NCBI GenBank assembly: GCA_044433365.1
Contig: JAWXTR010000009.1
Location: 1-47,667 of the forward strand
Direction: 5' to 3'
From: CAMQVM01 sp044433365
Lineage (GTDB): Bacteria; Bacteroidota; Bacteroidia; Bacteroidales; Rikenellaceae
DNA: 47,667 nucleotides
Part shown: positions 18,132 to 27,186 of the stretch, piece after piece
How the letters are laid out: each line of letters opens with the position of its first letter
Numbering within the stretch: position 1 is the first letter of the stretch
Notes under the pieces: model-generated
Seen by the model: the letters and a program-made list of their open reading frames with translations, nothing else
What the model was told of the DNA's origin: nothing
The model's database searches: none
Position numbers and translations under genes: made by a program

Positions 18132-18824
18132 CTATTTTCTGTATAATTTTTCTATCTCTTTAGAGTGTTCTTTTAGTGAATAATTCCAAGAAGATTGCAC
18201 TACTAATCTATTATATTTAATTAAAGGCTCTCTATCGTCTAAAAGTCTAATAAGTTTTGTTTTTAAATCCAATCTATCTTTAAATATAAACCAATCGTTA
18301 TGCCGAGCCACTATATCTTTTGCCCCTACACTCGACGATACCATTACTGGTAGTCCAAACGATAGAGCCTCAAGTGTAGCAAGACTAAAAGTCTCGCTAC
18401 ACAAAGATGGAACAATAAGCAGACTATCGCTACTATACACTTTTTTTAAATCTTCACTACTATATCTTCCTTTAAAACTAATATTCTCACAATTTGATTT
18501 GCCATCAGCACCCCACACCTCTAAACACCACTCACGCTTTCCCTCATTATATAACTCTATTAGCAGCTCTTCTAACAGTGGAAAACCTTTATAAGCGGCA
18601 GTATTTCCAATAAATATTAATTTTAAAATTTTTTCGTTAAAACATCTCTCTTCCCTATTATCTACTATATCTAAGTGAGTGATTGGAATAACTTTAGAAC
18701 TATTAATATCTAAATGCTTTTCATATACACTTTCGGTAACAGAGCTATTAAAATGAACTACATCGAATAGCTCCAACATCTCTTTATAATGCTCTTTCAG
18801 CTCTTTATAACTATCTACCTGCAT
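18132..18824 (-). pseudogene. GT4 glycosyltransferase, C-terminal fragment (frameshifted)
   Basis: A 230-residue reading frame containing only the nucleotide-sugar-binding C-terminal half of a GT4 enzyme: LIFIGNTAAYKG (about 69-80) and the EX7E-type segment SETFSLATLEALSFG. The upstream fragment (18815-19414) supplies the missing N-terminal half in another frame, and the two overlap by 10 bp. The ATG used here (MQVDSYKEL) is probably internal: residues before FDVVHFNSSVTESVY match the middle of intact relatives. The frame change equals loss of one base. It could be a real inactivation, phase variation or a sequencing error. Both halves could also associate as separate chains, but that is unlikely. 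Confidence 0.75.
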
Positions 18825-19414
18825 AGAATATTCTTTAGAAATGCAATATTTTTCAACTTTAACGCAAGTTTAGAGTTTCTTAGTCGTAAGTATAGAGTAG
18901 ATTTAGCATTTATATTACACTTCGCACATTTTTGAGGTGATATTCCGCTACATACATCTGAGTTGCAATCTATTAAATTTACTTTGGGGCATATTCCGAA
19001 GTAGTCGTGCGTAGTAAATATAAGTTTTACTCCTTTTGCTTTTAAAAAATGAAGCAACTCTTTTGGCAACCCCATAAGAGTGTGTACATGAAAAACATCG
19101 GGCTTAACCTCACTGTAAAATCTCTCCATCTCACTTTCAGATAACAAGCGTTTTGATATAAAATCCTTTGGCGATTTAATTCCGTAAAGTAGTGGCACTG
19201 GAGGTGTATTTTTTAGTCTAACACTACATATTCCACTTTTAATATTACTCTTAGAAAAGCTAATTTTTCGACTCCACCACTTATACCCTGATGGATATAG
19301 CAATAGAACTATATCTAGGCTATTTTGTTGCTCCAAAATCAAATCTGTAGCATATTTTGTAAGTCCTCCACTTCTTTGCGGTGGTAGACCTAGGGTGTAG
19401 TGTAGGATTGTCAT
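18815..19414 (-). pseudogene. GT4 glycosyltransferase, N-terminal fragment (frameshifted)
   Basis: A 199-residue frame with the acceptor-binding half of a GT4 enzyme: HYTLGLPPQRSGGLTKYATD, the FHVHTLMGLPKELL and TTHDYFGICPKVNLID motifs, and a Cys-rich loop (CNSDVCSG...CAKC) typical of this subfamily. It stops at TAG (18815-18817) just where the next frame continues the homology. Its start overlaps the stop of the kinase-like gene upstream as ATGA (19411-19414). Together with 18132-18824 it would encode a normal transferase of about 425-430 residues. Confidence 0.78.
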
Positions 19415-20448
19415 AGATTTCTCAATATTTTAAGATAACCCGACAAAACTTTATTTATAGTCTCTTTTGAAGCATCTCTATCTATATATCTTGAGATAAT
19501 ATCAATAATATAAACCAAATAAATTATATCTAAATCTTCAAAACAATTATTTTGATTCAAATTTCTTAACATTTTAGGTTGTCTATAGATAATATTCTGA
19601 ATATTAAAATGAAACCAATCCATATAAGCAGGATAGGAAGAAGAACAATACTCAAAATCAAAAACATAAAGTTCACCCTTCTCAAAATAGCTATTCCAAG
19701 GGGTGAAATCGCCATGATACGCCGAAAATTCAACCTCTTTTCCTCCATAATACTCTCTTTCCCTCTCTATTGCCCTCTTAATAATTTGGGCATCAGATTT
19801 TTGAAAGCTGTTAAGATATTTTTCTAAACGGCACAATGATTTTGATAAATCGCTATCTTCAAACAGTAATTTTTGCTTGGTTTTCTGGTGTAGCTGAGTC
19901 AGAAAATCATAATGTTTTTGTGTAAATTTATGCGATGTATTTGAGTGGATAGTTTTGGTTGTAGATTGAATAAAAACAACCTCATTGCTATCGTGCGACA
20001 CCCTACCACAGTAATAGCAGGTTGGAATATTTTTAACTCCTTTACTACTCAACATATATAGGCTTTTTTGCTCATTTTTAAGCAATTCTACAACCTTGCT
20101 ATTATCAGATATTTTACAATATGCCAAAATTTTTGATTTATGCCATATTTGAATTACTCTCTTTTGATGTACTGATGGAGTACCCTCAAAAATTGAAAAT
20201 TCGAAATCTTCTACTTTTAAAACTCTCTTTATAAGCTCAGAAACATCTCTACCGAGCGATATTTCGACTGTTTTTCCCTTAATTATTTTTTTTATAATCG
20301 GTAGCCAATATAGGTATGGTAATAGATATTTTAGAAGTTTACCATTTTTTGTACTTGGCTGGTATATAGCAAGAGCTGTTCGCATGTTTTTGGTAGGCAC
20401 AATCCACTCTTTTCCATCGGCATTAGAAAATTTCAGAAACTTACCCAT
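19411..20448 (-). CDS. APH/choline-kinase-fold phosphotransferase
   Basis: A 345-residue soluble kinase-like protein. The C-terminal half has the aminoglycoside-phosphotransferase signature HGDFTPWN (catalytic Asp247, Asn252) and the metal-binding DFEY (Asp264). The N-terminal 100 residues (with WIVPTKNMRTALAIYQPST) are not recognised, and the nucleotide-binding beta-sheet begins near residue 100. Within a glycan operon, sandwiched between two GT4 genes and overlapping both, it more likely phosphorylates a sugar, lipid-linked glycan or small alcohol than an antibiotic. The substrate is unknown. Confidence 0.75.
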   Translation of the reverse strand: MGKFLKFSNADGKEWIVPTKNMRTALAIYQPSTKNGKLLKYLLPYLYWLPIIKKIIKGKTVEISLGRDVSELIKRVLKVEDFEFSIFEGTPSVHQKRVIQIWHKSKILAYCKISDNSKVVELLKNEQKSLYMLSSKGVKNIPTCYYCGRVSHDSNEVVFIQSTTKTIHSNTSHKFTQKHYDFLTQLHQKTKQKLLFEDSDLSKSLCRLEKYLNSFQKSDAQIIKRAIEREREYYGGKEVEFSAYHGDFTPWNSYFEKGELYVFDFEYCSSSYPAYMDWFHFNIQNIIYRQPKMLRNLNQNNCFEDLDIIYLVYIIDIISRYIDRDASKETINKVLSGYLKILRNL

Positions 20449-21688
20449 CTAATCTACCTGTTATATATTTTGTTATAACCCTTGAAATCTCTCTACCCTT
20501 TTGCTCCCAACTAAAGTTATCACTTACTGAAACAATTTTTTGAGACATCTCACTACGCAATTTTTTATCGGTTAATTTCAAAATTGCATCCCTACTTTGC
20601 TCTATAATTTCGTTTCGAGAGCTTCTCTGCAAAACTACAGCATAATTCTCATTAAAATATTGAGTATAACCTCCGCTATCGATACAAATTAGAGGTTTTG
20701 CAAACGACATAGAGTCGAAAGCTGTCGTAACAGCCCCCTCTTTTAAAGCTAAATTTACAACGACATCACAATTTGCCATATACCTATAGTACCCCTCTCT
20801 AGGTAGATGACCTCTGAGTGTTATACTATCCTCCACCTCTAACTTTTTAATCAACATATTCAATCTATCTCTATCACCTCCACTTCCCAAAATATCTAAC
20901 TGTAAATTTTTATCTATTTTCAATGCCTTAGCAAACGACTCTATCAAAATATCAAAACCTCTCCAACTCTCCAATCTTCCGACAGCTAAAAAACGTGTGA
21001 TATTTTCAGAAGTCGACTTTCTATAATTTTCTGTATTAATCTTCTCTACAGCTACATCTGTAAATAAGATAGCTTTTGCTCGATACTTCTCTGGTATTGA
21101 TTCTACGGTTTGTTTAGTTTTGCATAGTATTAAATTTGCATCTTTACAACGACTTTTAAAACCTATATTATAGGCTAAACTCTTTGCTAAAGCTCTTTGT
21201 AAGAACTCTTTCAACCTATTTTTAAATCCATAATTGTTTGTAAACTCTTTTGGCAAATATTCACCCGCACTAGTTGGACCCCAAATAAAAATTTGTTGCT
21301 GCCCATACTTGCTTACGTTCCATAGAGCATTACCATAGGTAAGGTGGTGGTATATTTTGATATTATTATCTAGCATTGTACGTTTAACAATCTTATCTGA
21401 AAGTAGTTGCCACAAAACGTAGTATATACGCACTCCACGCAGCCCTTTTTTCCAAAATCTCCATCTATAAGGCAAATCATAATACAAAAATGCAGGGCAA
21501 TTTTCGATAGGATTATCAGCAAGATAGTTCTCAATATTTTGCCTATTACTCTCACGAGTCAACACCCACAAATCAAAATATTTCGACATCTCCACCACCC
21601 AATGCCATCCAACACCAATCTCCGAACCCATATTCGGCTCGCAGGCGTAGGCTGAGATTAGGATTTTTGGTTTAGTTTTCATTTGCAA
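20441..21688 (-). CDS. GT4-family glycosyltransferase
   Basis: A 415-residue GT-B transferase. The N-terminus has ILISAYACEPNMGSEIGVGW, typical of a GT4 subgroup, and IWGPTSAGEYLPKEF. The C-terminal domain has FLAVGRLESWRGFDILIESF and EGAVTTAFDSMSFAKPL, in which the second acidic residue of EX7E is Asp instead of Glu. It overlaps the APH-like gene by 8 bp and the GT32-like gene by 17 bp, showing tight coupling. The sugar donor is unknown. Confidence 0.9.
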   Translation of the reverse strand: MQMKTKPKILISAYACEPNMGSEIGVGWHWVVEMSKYFDLWVLTRESNRQNIENYLADNPIENCPAFLYYDLPYRWRFWKKGLRGVRIYYVLWQLLSDKIVKRTMLDNNIKIYHHLTYGNALWNVSKYGQQQIFIWGPTSAGEYLPKEFTNNYGFKNRLKEFLQRALAKSLAYNIGFKSRCKDANLILCKTKQTVESIPEKYRAKAILFTDVAVEKINTENYRKSTSENITRFLAVGRLESWRGFDILIESFAKALKIDKNLQLDILGSGGDRDRLNMLIKKLEVEDSITLRGHLPREGYYRYMANCDVVVNLALKEGAVTTAFDSMSFAKPLICIDSGGYTQYFNENYAVVLQRSSRNEIIEQSRDAILKLTDKKLRSEMSQKIVSVSDNFSWEQKGREISRVITKYITGRLDG

Positions 21689-22652
21689 GTTCTACTAATT
21701 TTCCATAAAATGTTTGTTTTCCAGCAGAAGTAGTTTTTCGCCACTGACTTTTATAAGAGAGTTTAAACACCCAATTTTTCTCTATTAAATCGAGATACTT
21801 CTGATTATCAAATTCATCATTAAGCATAAAATGCAACCTGTTTCGTCCTACGCTATTTTCTGGACACGAGTCTATCATATATTTTACTGATGGAAAGTTT
21901 TCATACGCAAAAGTGATTGCAAAATCAAACAAAAGATAATCTATAAACATTATTTTTTCTTGCGCATGCTCTGTTAAAATATCACGAACAAACATGAATA
22001 GTATATTATTTTTCTTATTTGTTCCTACAGACCAACTACACCATCTCGAAACAGGAATTACATTATCAGTATGAGGTGACACGAAATTCATTTTTGAAAA
22101 CTCCTTAAATATTTTCTTTGGCAACCAACATGTTGAATCAACCCACAATCCACCATACTTTGCCAATAAACTATTACGTAATATGTCGGAAAAATGTATC
22201 AGTGTTATTTTCCCAGATTCCACTCTCATTACAACACTTTTAGGAATATCTACATATTCAGCATAGTTATTCATCGTTATACTGCAAACATTCTCTTGAT
22301 GCTTTAACAAATTTGCATAACATACCTTTACCAACTCTGGTGCATTTTCAAATCCTTGTGCCCAAAATACCCATATTGGATAATTTTTAATTTTAATAGG
22401 CTCTTCTAAATTTATTTTTTTATACTTACAAATAATATCGGAGTAATTATCTTCAATATATTTAAATATATATGACTTTTTATGCTTATAAGCCCACATA
22501 GTTATAGCACTACTACGTGTGTAGAATCCCACCCACCACATCGTACTGTAAAAAGCATACATAAATGAATAATCTAAACTCTTGTAAAAAAATTCAGAAA
22601 TTATCATTTTACTTCGTAAGTAGGCTTTTTTAAGCAAAAAATTCATTTTCAT
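21672..22652 (-). CDS. capsular polysaccharide synthesis protein, GT32-like (Caps_synth)
   Basis: A 326-residue GT-A type transferase of the capsular-polysaccharide-synthesis family (PF05704 type). Key features are YPIWVFWAQGFENAPELVK near residue 91, the acceptor/donor segment FSDILRNSLLAKYGGLWVDS with the DxD-like WVDST, and SPHTDNVIPVSRWCSWSVG. The N-terminus has a weak hydrophobic stretch (about 27-52) that could anchor it at the membrane. Its start overlaps the upstream kinase-fusion stop (ATGA, 22649-22652). Relatives transfer hexoses or hexosamines in capsule and LPS loci; the donor here is unknown. Confidence 0.85.
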   Translation of the reverse strand: MKMNFLLKKAYLRSKMIISEFFYKSLDYSFMYAFYSTMWWVGFYTRSSAITMWAYKHKKSYIFKYIEDNYSDIICKYKKINLEEPIKIKNYPIWVFWAQGFENAPELVKVCYANLLKHQENVCSITMNNYAEYVDIPKSVVMRVESGKITLIHFSDILRNSLLAKYGGLWVDSTCWLPKKIFKEFSKMNFVSPHTDNVIPVSRWCSWSVGTNKKNNILFMFVRDILTEHAQEKIMFIDYLLFDFAITFAYENFPSVKYMIDSCPENSVGRNRLHFMLNDEFDNQKYLDLIEKNWVFKLSYKSQWRKTTSAGKQTFYGKLVELANEN

Positions 22653-23959
22653 TTCGTTAATAATCGCTGATGCTGACCCTCCAAAATAATCTTAAAAATA
22701 TCAATAACTGCTGCTTCGGCCGTACTACTATTGTCAATCATATAAAAGCCTTTTTTTGTTGATAAAAACCTCATATTTTCGTTTATTCGCTCAACTCCCT
22801 CTCTATCTAACTCACTCTTGCGCTTTAAAATAATATCGGTATCGGCCGTTATCAAAAAATTATAATCCATCTTTGGAATAAAAACTATGCCCCACCAATA
22901 TAAAAATTTTTTATTTAAGTAGATTGAACAGCGACGAGAATCCACAATAATATCATTATAGTAGCGATCAAAAATAATCAGTTTTGTAATCTTACAATGC
23001 GGTTTAATTTTAACAAGATAACCAAATATGTAGTCTATTGTATAGTAACATAACCTAAAAAATGAGTTTACAACGCCTTTTTTCTTCGCTCTATGAGGTT
23101 TTTCAAACTCTCTATCTACACTCTTTTTTAGCTTTACAGAATGTGCTACTTCACCCAAATTTGGAATAAGAAGTGGGCGAAAATGGTAATAGATGGCTAC
23201 TTTACCATAAACAGGCGATAACTTACTACGTAATAGCTCTATAATTGTGGTTTTACCTGCTCCATCGGCACCAGTAAATGCTATTTTAGGAGCTATCGAC
23301 GATGAGAGAAACTGACAAAAATATATAAGCATAGATATGATTATATTTACGATAGTTTTAATAGGATTTTTGAGAAAATTACTCCAAAAAGCTCGTAAAA
23401 AAAGTCGTTTGCCTAAACATTTGTCGATTTTTTCATAATCATCTAATCCAAAAAGCAGGTTTAACCTATCCTTAACTATCTCACTATCTTTAATTTCATT
23501 ACGCAAAGCAATATACTTTTCGGGATATTTTGCCCCTACAGCTCGATTATAGGTATATTTATCAAGAAACTCATAATCTTTAGATACGTGGTAAAGTGTG
23601 CCATTAGACTCTCTACTATCAATCATCTCCTTAGCCGAAAGCAGCTCTACACCGTGAATAGAGGTATTAACAAAAAAATCCCACTGCACCATCTCGATAG
23701 AATTACCACAAATTTTGGCACATACAAAAGTGGTTAATCGTCCATTATCGAGATACGAAAACAGCTTCCATCCATCCGATAATAGAATATTTTTAATTTG
23801 AGCTTTACATCTTTTTAACTCCCCTTTTTCTATAATAATATCTATATCTCTACTACTATTACAGTATGGCAACTGCTCATAATTACGCAAAAGGGCGTAT
23901 CTTACATTTTCATTAAGAAACTCTAGCACCTTTGTAATATACTGTACACTATTTTCCAT
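22649..23959 (-). CDS. fusion of minimal nucleotidyltransferase-like domain and thymidylate-kinase-like P-loop kinase
   Basis: A 436-residue two-domain protein. Residues about 5-170 look like a DNA polymerase beta-type nucleotidyltransferase, with YALLRNYEQL, SSRDIDIII (Asp38, Asp40) and a possible third carboxylate Asp94 in VQWDFF. A hydrophobic segment (about 200-222) follows, then a dTMP-kinase-like domain with Walker A GADGAGKTT (230-238), IIFDRYYNDI and a lid-like KRKSELDREGVERINE. Such kinases in polysaccharide loci are probably not housekeeping thymidylate kinases. It shares one base with the upstream GT2 stop. Its role, perhaps phosphorylation of a glycan intermediate, is inferred. 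Confidence 0.8.
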   Translation of the reverse strand: MENSVQYITKVLEFLNENVRYALLRNYEQLPYCNSSRDIDIIIEKGELKRCKAQIKNILLSDGWKLFSYLDNGRLTTFVCAKICGNSIEMVQWDFFVNTSIHGVELLSAKEMIDSRESNGTLYHVSKDYEFLDKYTYNRAVGAKYPEKYIALRNEIKDSEIVKDRLNLLFGLDDYEKIDKCLGKRLFLRAFWSNFLKNPIKTIVNIIISMLIYFCQFLSSSIAPKIAFTGADGAGKTTIIELLRSKLSPVYGKVAIYYHFRPLLIPNLGEVAHSVKLKKSVDREFEKPHRAKKKGVVNSFFRLCYYTIDYIFGYLVKIKPHCKITKLIIFDRYYNDIIVDSRRCSIYLNKKFLYWWGIVFIPKMDYNFLITADTDIILKRKSELDREGVERINENMRFLSTKKGFYMIDNSSTAEAAVIDIFKIILEGQHQRLLTK

Positions 23960-24960
23960 TATCTAGGGTCATTCCTGTAGATTTGCAGTATAAAAAATCC
24001 CGAATTTGCCTTTACCTTTTGCCAAAAGTATTTTGGGCTTATCGTAAAAGATTTTATTATATAATATACTCCCAAAATCAGAGATAATTTTCGCAATTTC
24101 ATCACCCCATTGCGTAAATAATAGCCAGACTTTGCTTCAGTTTCAAGTTTTTTCAGATCATCATCAGAAACTGAACCCAAAAATTCGACATAAGAAATTT
24201 CACTTTTATCTGCTCTTCTCAGTTTTAAATTCTGCTTTACATATCTCATTTTAAGAGTCATATATATTGCATTTGAGGATAAACCACTATTGCTTTTTCT
24301 ATAAAGGTACAACACCTTTGGAATTGATATTATATATTTCTCCTCAACATATAAATCGCTCATTCGAGTCCAAAGATCTAAATCTTCACAATAATCTTGA
24401 TAACGTGGTTTTCCCTCTGGGAAACCATCCAATCTAAAACCACCAACTCTTAAAGCCGACTCTCTACACATTAATGTTTGAATTGGTAAAAATATTAATT
24501 TACCCTCTCTTGCCTTATACTCAAACTCTTCTCTGCTTTTTACACCAACAAACAGTCCACCACCAATTAAATCACTATTTTCATCAATAAATTTAGACCA
24601 AGAACTAACAGCAATTATATCAGAATCACCTATTATCAAATTATACTCCTGTTCTAAGAGTGTTGGAAGCGGTAAATCATCAGCATCGATAAAGATTATA
24701 TATTTTGTCGTTGCTCTCTCTAATGCCTTTTGCCTAGAATAGGCTGCTCCTCTGTTTTTTTCAAGATTTACAATCGAATATTTGAAATTTGTTCCTTTTA
24801 GCTTACTCTCAACAACCTCCAAAGTATCGTCCGTAGAGCAATCATTGACAATAAGCAAATCAAACTGCTGAAAAGTTTGAGCAGCAATAGCCTCTAAAGT
24901 TTGACCTATATATTTTGTTGCATTATATGCACAAATTGCAACTGTTAGATTATTTTCCAT
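23959..24960 (-). CDS. GT2-family glycosyltransferase
   Basis: A 333-residue GT-A transferase. It starts LTVAICAYNATKYIGQTLEA, with NDCSTDDT (donor-binding) and FIDADDLP (the DxD metal motif) in the first 100 residues. A central YQDYCEDLDLWTRM supplies the ED acceptor/catalytic-base motif. The C-terminus has a short hydrophobic segment (ILGVYYIIKSF) for membrane association. Its start overlaps the preceding GT2 stop by 16 bp. The sugar is unknown. Confidence 0.92.
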   Translation of the reverse strand: MENNLTVAICAYNATKYIGQTLEAIAAQTFQQFDLLIVNDCSTDDTLEVVESKLKGTNFKYSIVNLEKNRGAAYSRQKALERATTKYIIFIDADDLPLPTLLEQEYNLIIGDSDIIAVSSWSKFIDENSDLIGGGLFVGVKSREEFEYKAREGKLIFLPIQTLMCRESALRVGGFRLDGFPEGKPRYQDYCEDLDLWTRMSDLYVEEKYIISIPKVLYLYRKSNSGLSSNAIYMTLKMRYVKQNLKLRRADKSEISYVEFLGSVSDDDLKKLETEAKSGYYLRNGVMKLRKLSLILGVYYIIKSFTISPKYFWQKVKANSGFFILQIYRNDPR

Positions 24961-25973
24961 TTATATTTTAGAGTACGATAAGTTAACAATAAAAATATAT
25001 AAAGTGGAGAAACTATTGTTGTTATAAAAACATATAATTTAGGTGAAAATTTAATAATATCAGCGATTAGCTTATGCGAAGAAACCTCTACTGCATCGAG
25101 TACTGAAATATATTTTTTTAGTATCTCGATTTTTTCTCTACTTTTAAATGGTATACCTAAGAAAGACCTCATTCCACATAAAAAATAGAAAGCAGCAATA
25201 TAATGAACTCTTCCTTTTACCAAAGGTAGACTATCTCTAAATATTGTATCATGTAATATAAATACACGATTAGACATCAAAATGGTATCGACAATAGTAT
25301 TAAACTCTTTATAGCTATCCCATGTAGTGCTACCAATTCCTCTGTTATAGTGTATTAAAAGAGCAGGTATATATTGCATCCTATTTGCATAATGCGTTAG
25401 TTTTAAACTCCAATCCACATCTTCAATTCGTACACCCTCTTCAAAAAAAAGATTATTCTCGAAAATCAACTCTCTCTTAATTACAAATTTCCATGGTGCA
25501 TACGGAATCCCGTTTGAGACAAGAAAATCATCTCCTTTCATAATTTCCCGATGCTGAAAATTATGTTGAAGTTTAAAATTTTCATCACCTCTTATTTGCC
25601 AAGCCGAATCACATACTAACAGATCAAGATTTGAGATATTTAAATGCTTTACAACTTCAGTTATTGCACCTTTCGAAAAATAATCATCTTGATCTAAAAA
25701 CATTATATATTCTCCTTTTGATGCTTTTATACCTATATTTCTGGCTCCACCTTGACGAATATTTACAGGGGTTGTTAGTACTGTAAAATTTGAATGCTGA
25801 TTAACTATTTTTTGCAAAAACAATGCAGTATCATCTGTAGAGCAATCATCAACACAAATCACCTCAAATGTATCTACGTGTAGATTTTGAGAATAAATAC
25901 TATCTAATGCAACATCCAGATAGTTAGAAACACCATTATAAACAGGAATAATAATTGAAATTTTAGGTTTCAT
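24945..25973 (-). CDS. GT2-family glycosyltransferase with C-terminal membrane segment
   Basis: A 342-residue transferase with SIIIPVYNGVSNYLDVALDS, CVDDCSTDDT, the metal motif FLDQDDYF and RIEDVDWSLKLTHYA as the ED-type catalytic segment. The C-terminal 40 residues contain a strong hydrophobic helix (LYVFITTIVSPLYIFLLLTY) followed by basic residues, so it is probably membrane attached. It lies between the polymerase gene and another GT2 gene with which it overlaps. Confidence 0.92.
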   Translation of the reverse strand: MKPKISIIIPVYNGVSNYLDVALDSIYSQNLHVDTFEVICVDDCSTDDTALFLQKIVNQHSNFTVLTTPVNIRQGGARNIGIKASKGEYIMFLDQDDYFSKGAITEVVKHLNISNLDLLVCDSAWQIRGDENFKLQHNFQHREIMKGDDFLVSNGIPYAPWKFVIKRELIFENNLFFEEGVRIEDVDWSLKLTHYANRMQYIPALLIHYNRGIGSTTWDSYKEFNTIVDTILMSNRVFILHDTIFRDSLPLVKGRVHYIAAFYFLCGMRSFLGIPFKSREKIEILKKYISVLDAVEVSSHKLIADIIKFSPKLYVFITTIVSPLYIFLLLTYRTLKYKWKII

Positions 25974-25998
25974 TTCTTCTTTTAATAATTTATATCAA

Positions 25999-27180
25999 TT
26001 AGACTTCACCTTTAATAAAATACCGAGAAGTAGTTAAAAGCAAGTAAATACCCCATATATAAGCAAAGTTATTAACCGTCATACCGACCAATAAAAATGC
26101 AGCTAAAGTCTCTAGGCTAATAAACCGATGAATTACACAAGAAAATAGAAAAATCAAAGCAAAAATATAGCTTAATAACCCATAAGATGATATACCACCC
26201 ATATAATTTTGTTTTGAAAAATAATGTATTTTTTCTCCTCCACTATCCACCCCTTTTCCAAACCAAATTTCAGGATCGGACAGATCCAAACCATTAAAAG
26301 TATTCAAAAGCGGTACTATCCTAACAGCTGCACTACCATCAGCTTTAATAACATTGTCGGCATTAAGTGTAATGGCAGCATCGAAAGTGGTTTTTGCACG
26401 ATTTAATGGAGCATAATCTATATAGGGAATTGTAAAATACAAAATAGCCATTAACGGCATAATTGTAAATAGATATCGACGCTTTACAAAGTATAATGAG
26501 AGTATAGCCAACCCCACAAATGCTGTTCCACTAGCCATCGTAACCATAGACCACAAAAAACCTAATACTACCCACTTAGCATCTTTAAATATAGCCTCAA
26601 CCGTTACGGAATCTCTACCCCATTTCACCTCATACATTCTTAGTAGGCATAAAAATGAGATTGTTAATATTCGAGCTAATACTGACGGTTCTGCTGTTAA
26701 AGAGTTAGCTCCAATTCCTCTATTTAAAACTTGTGTTAAATTGATTAAAGGAAAATATTTAATACCAGATATAATAAATATTTGCTGTATTAGCAACACT
26801 ACAGAAAATACAATAATTATTTTCTTGAGCAAATTAGTAAAATATTCTAAATCAAACGCTTTCTCATGATAAATAAGATTATAGTAGGTATAAAAATAAA
26901 ACAAGAAAGAGAGCAAATAAAGGATTGTCGAAGATCTAAAGCTATCCATATTAAATATAGCACTAAAAAGTACACTCAGAAAATATAGCGATAGCCACAA
27001 TACTACTTTACTGAATTTCAAAGAATACATAGCAACTATCAATGGACAGATTACCGCAACAACACTCTTTATTACACTTACCCCAGCCCGACTCTCTAGG
27101 GGAATATAGGTAATACACATCAAACATAATAAAAATGTCGCAATATTACGAACTCTAAAAATTTCGGCTACTCTTAACAT
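25999..27180 (-). CDS. Wzy-type polysaccharide polymerase
   Basis: A 393-residue integral membrane protein with about ten predicted hydrophobic segments and one larger periplasmic loop (about 265-325, with SAAVRIVPLLNTFNGLDL and FGKGVDSGGEK). It has the short TAEPSVLARIL motif common in O-antigen/capsule polymerases. Sequence conservation in Wzy is always low, so the call rests on topology, position among transferase genes and the presence of a Wzx flippase. It would join undecaprenyl-linked repeat units at the periplasmic face. An O-antigen ligase would have a similar topology. Confidence 0.8.
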   Translation of the reverse strand: MLRVAEIFRVRNIATFLLCLMCITYIPLESRAGVSVIKSVVAVICPLIVAMYSLKFSKVVLWLSLYFLSVLFSAIFNMDSFRSSTILYLLSFLFYFYTYYNLIYHEKAFDLEYFTNLLKKIIIVFSVVLLIQQIFIISGIKYFPLINLTQVLNRGIGANSLTAEPSVLARILTISFLCLLRMYEVKWGRDSVTVEAIFKDAKWVVLGFLWSMVTMASGTAFVGLAILSLYFVKRRYLFTIMPLMAILYFTIPYIDYAPLNRAKTTFDAAITLNADNVIKADGSAAVRIVPLLNTFNGLDLSDPEIWFGKGVDSGGEKIHYFSKQNYMGGISSYGLLSYIFALIFLFSCVIHRFISLETLAAFLLVGMTVNNFAYIWGIYLLLTTSRYFIKGEV

Positions 27181-27186
27181 ACAACC

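Noticed and set aside
18830..18860. programmed -1 frameshift in the split GT4
   Set aside because: The A5 tract does not form a standard X-XXY-YYZ heptamer in the reading frame and no downstream stimulatory hairpin is evident, so an ordinary mutation or sequence error is more likely.
22649..23959. housekeeping thymidylate kinase (tmk)
   Set aside because: The kinase domain is fused to a nucleotidyltransferase-like domain and a hydrophobic segment and lies deep in a glycan operon, which does not fit the ~210-residue Tmk.
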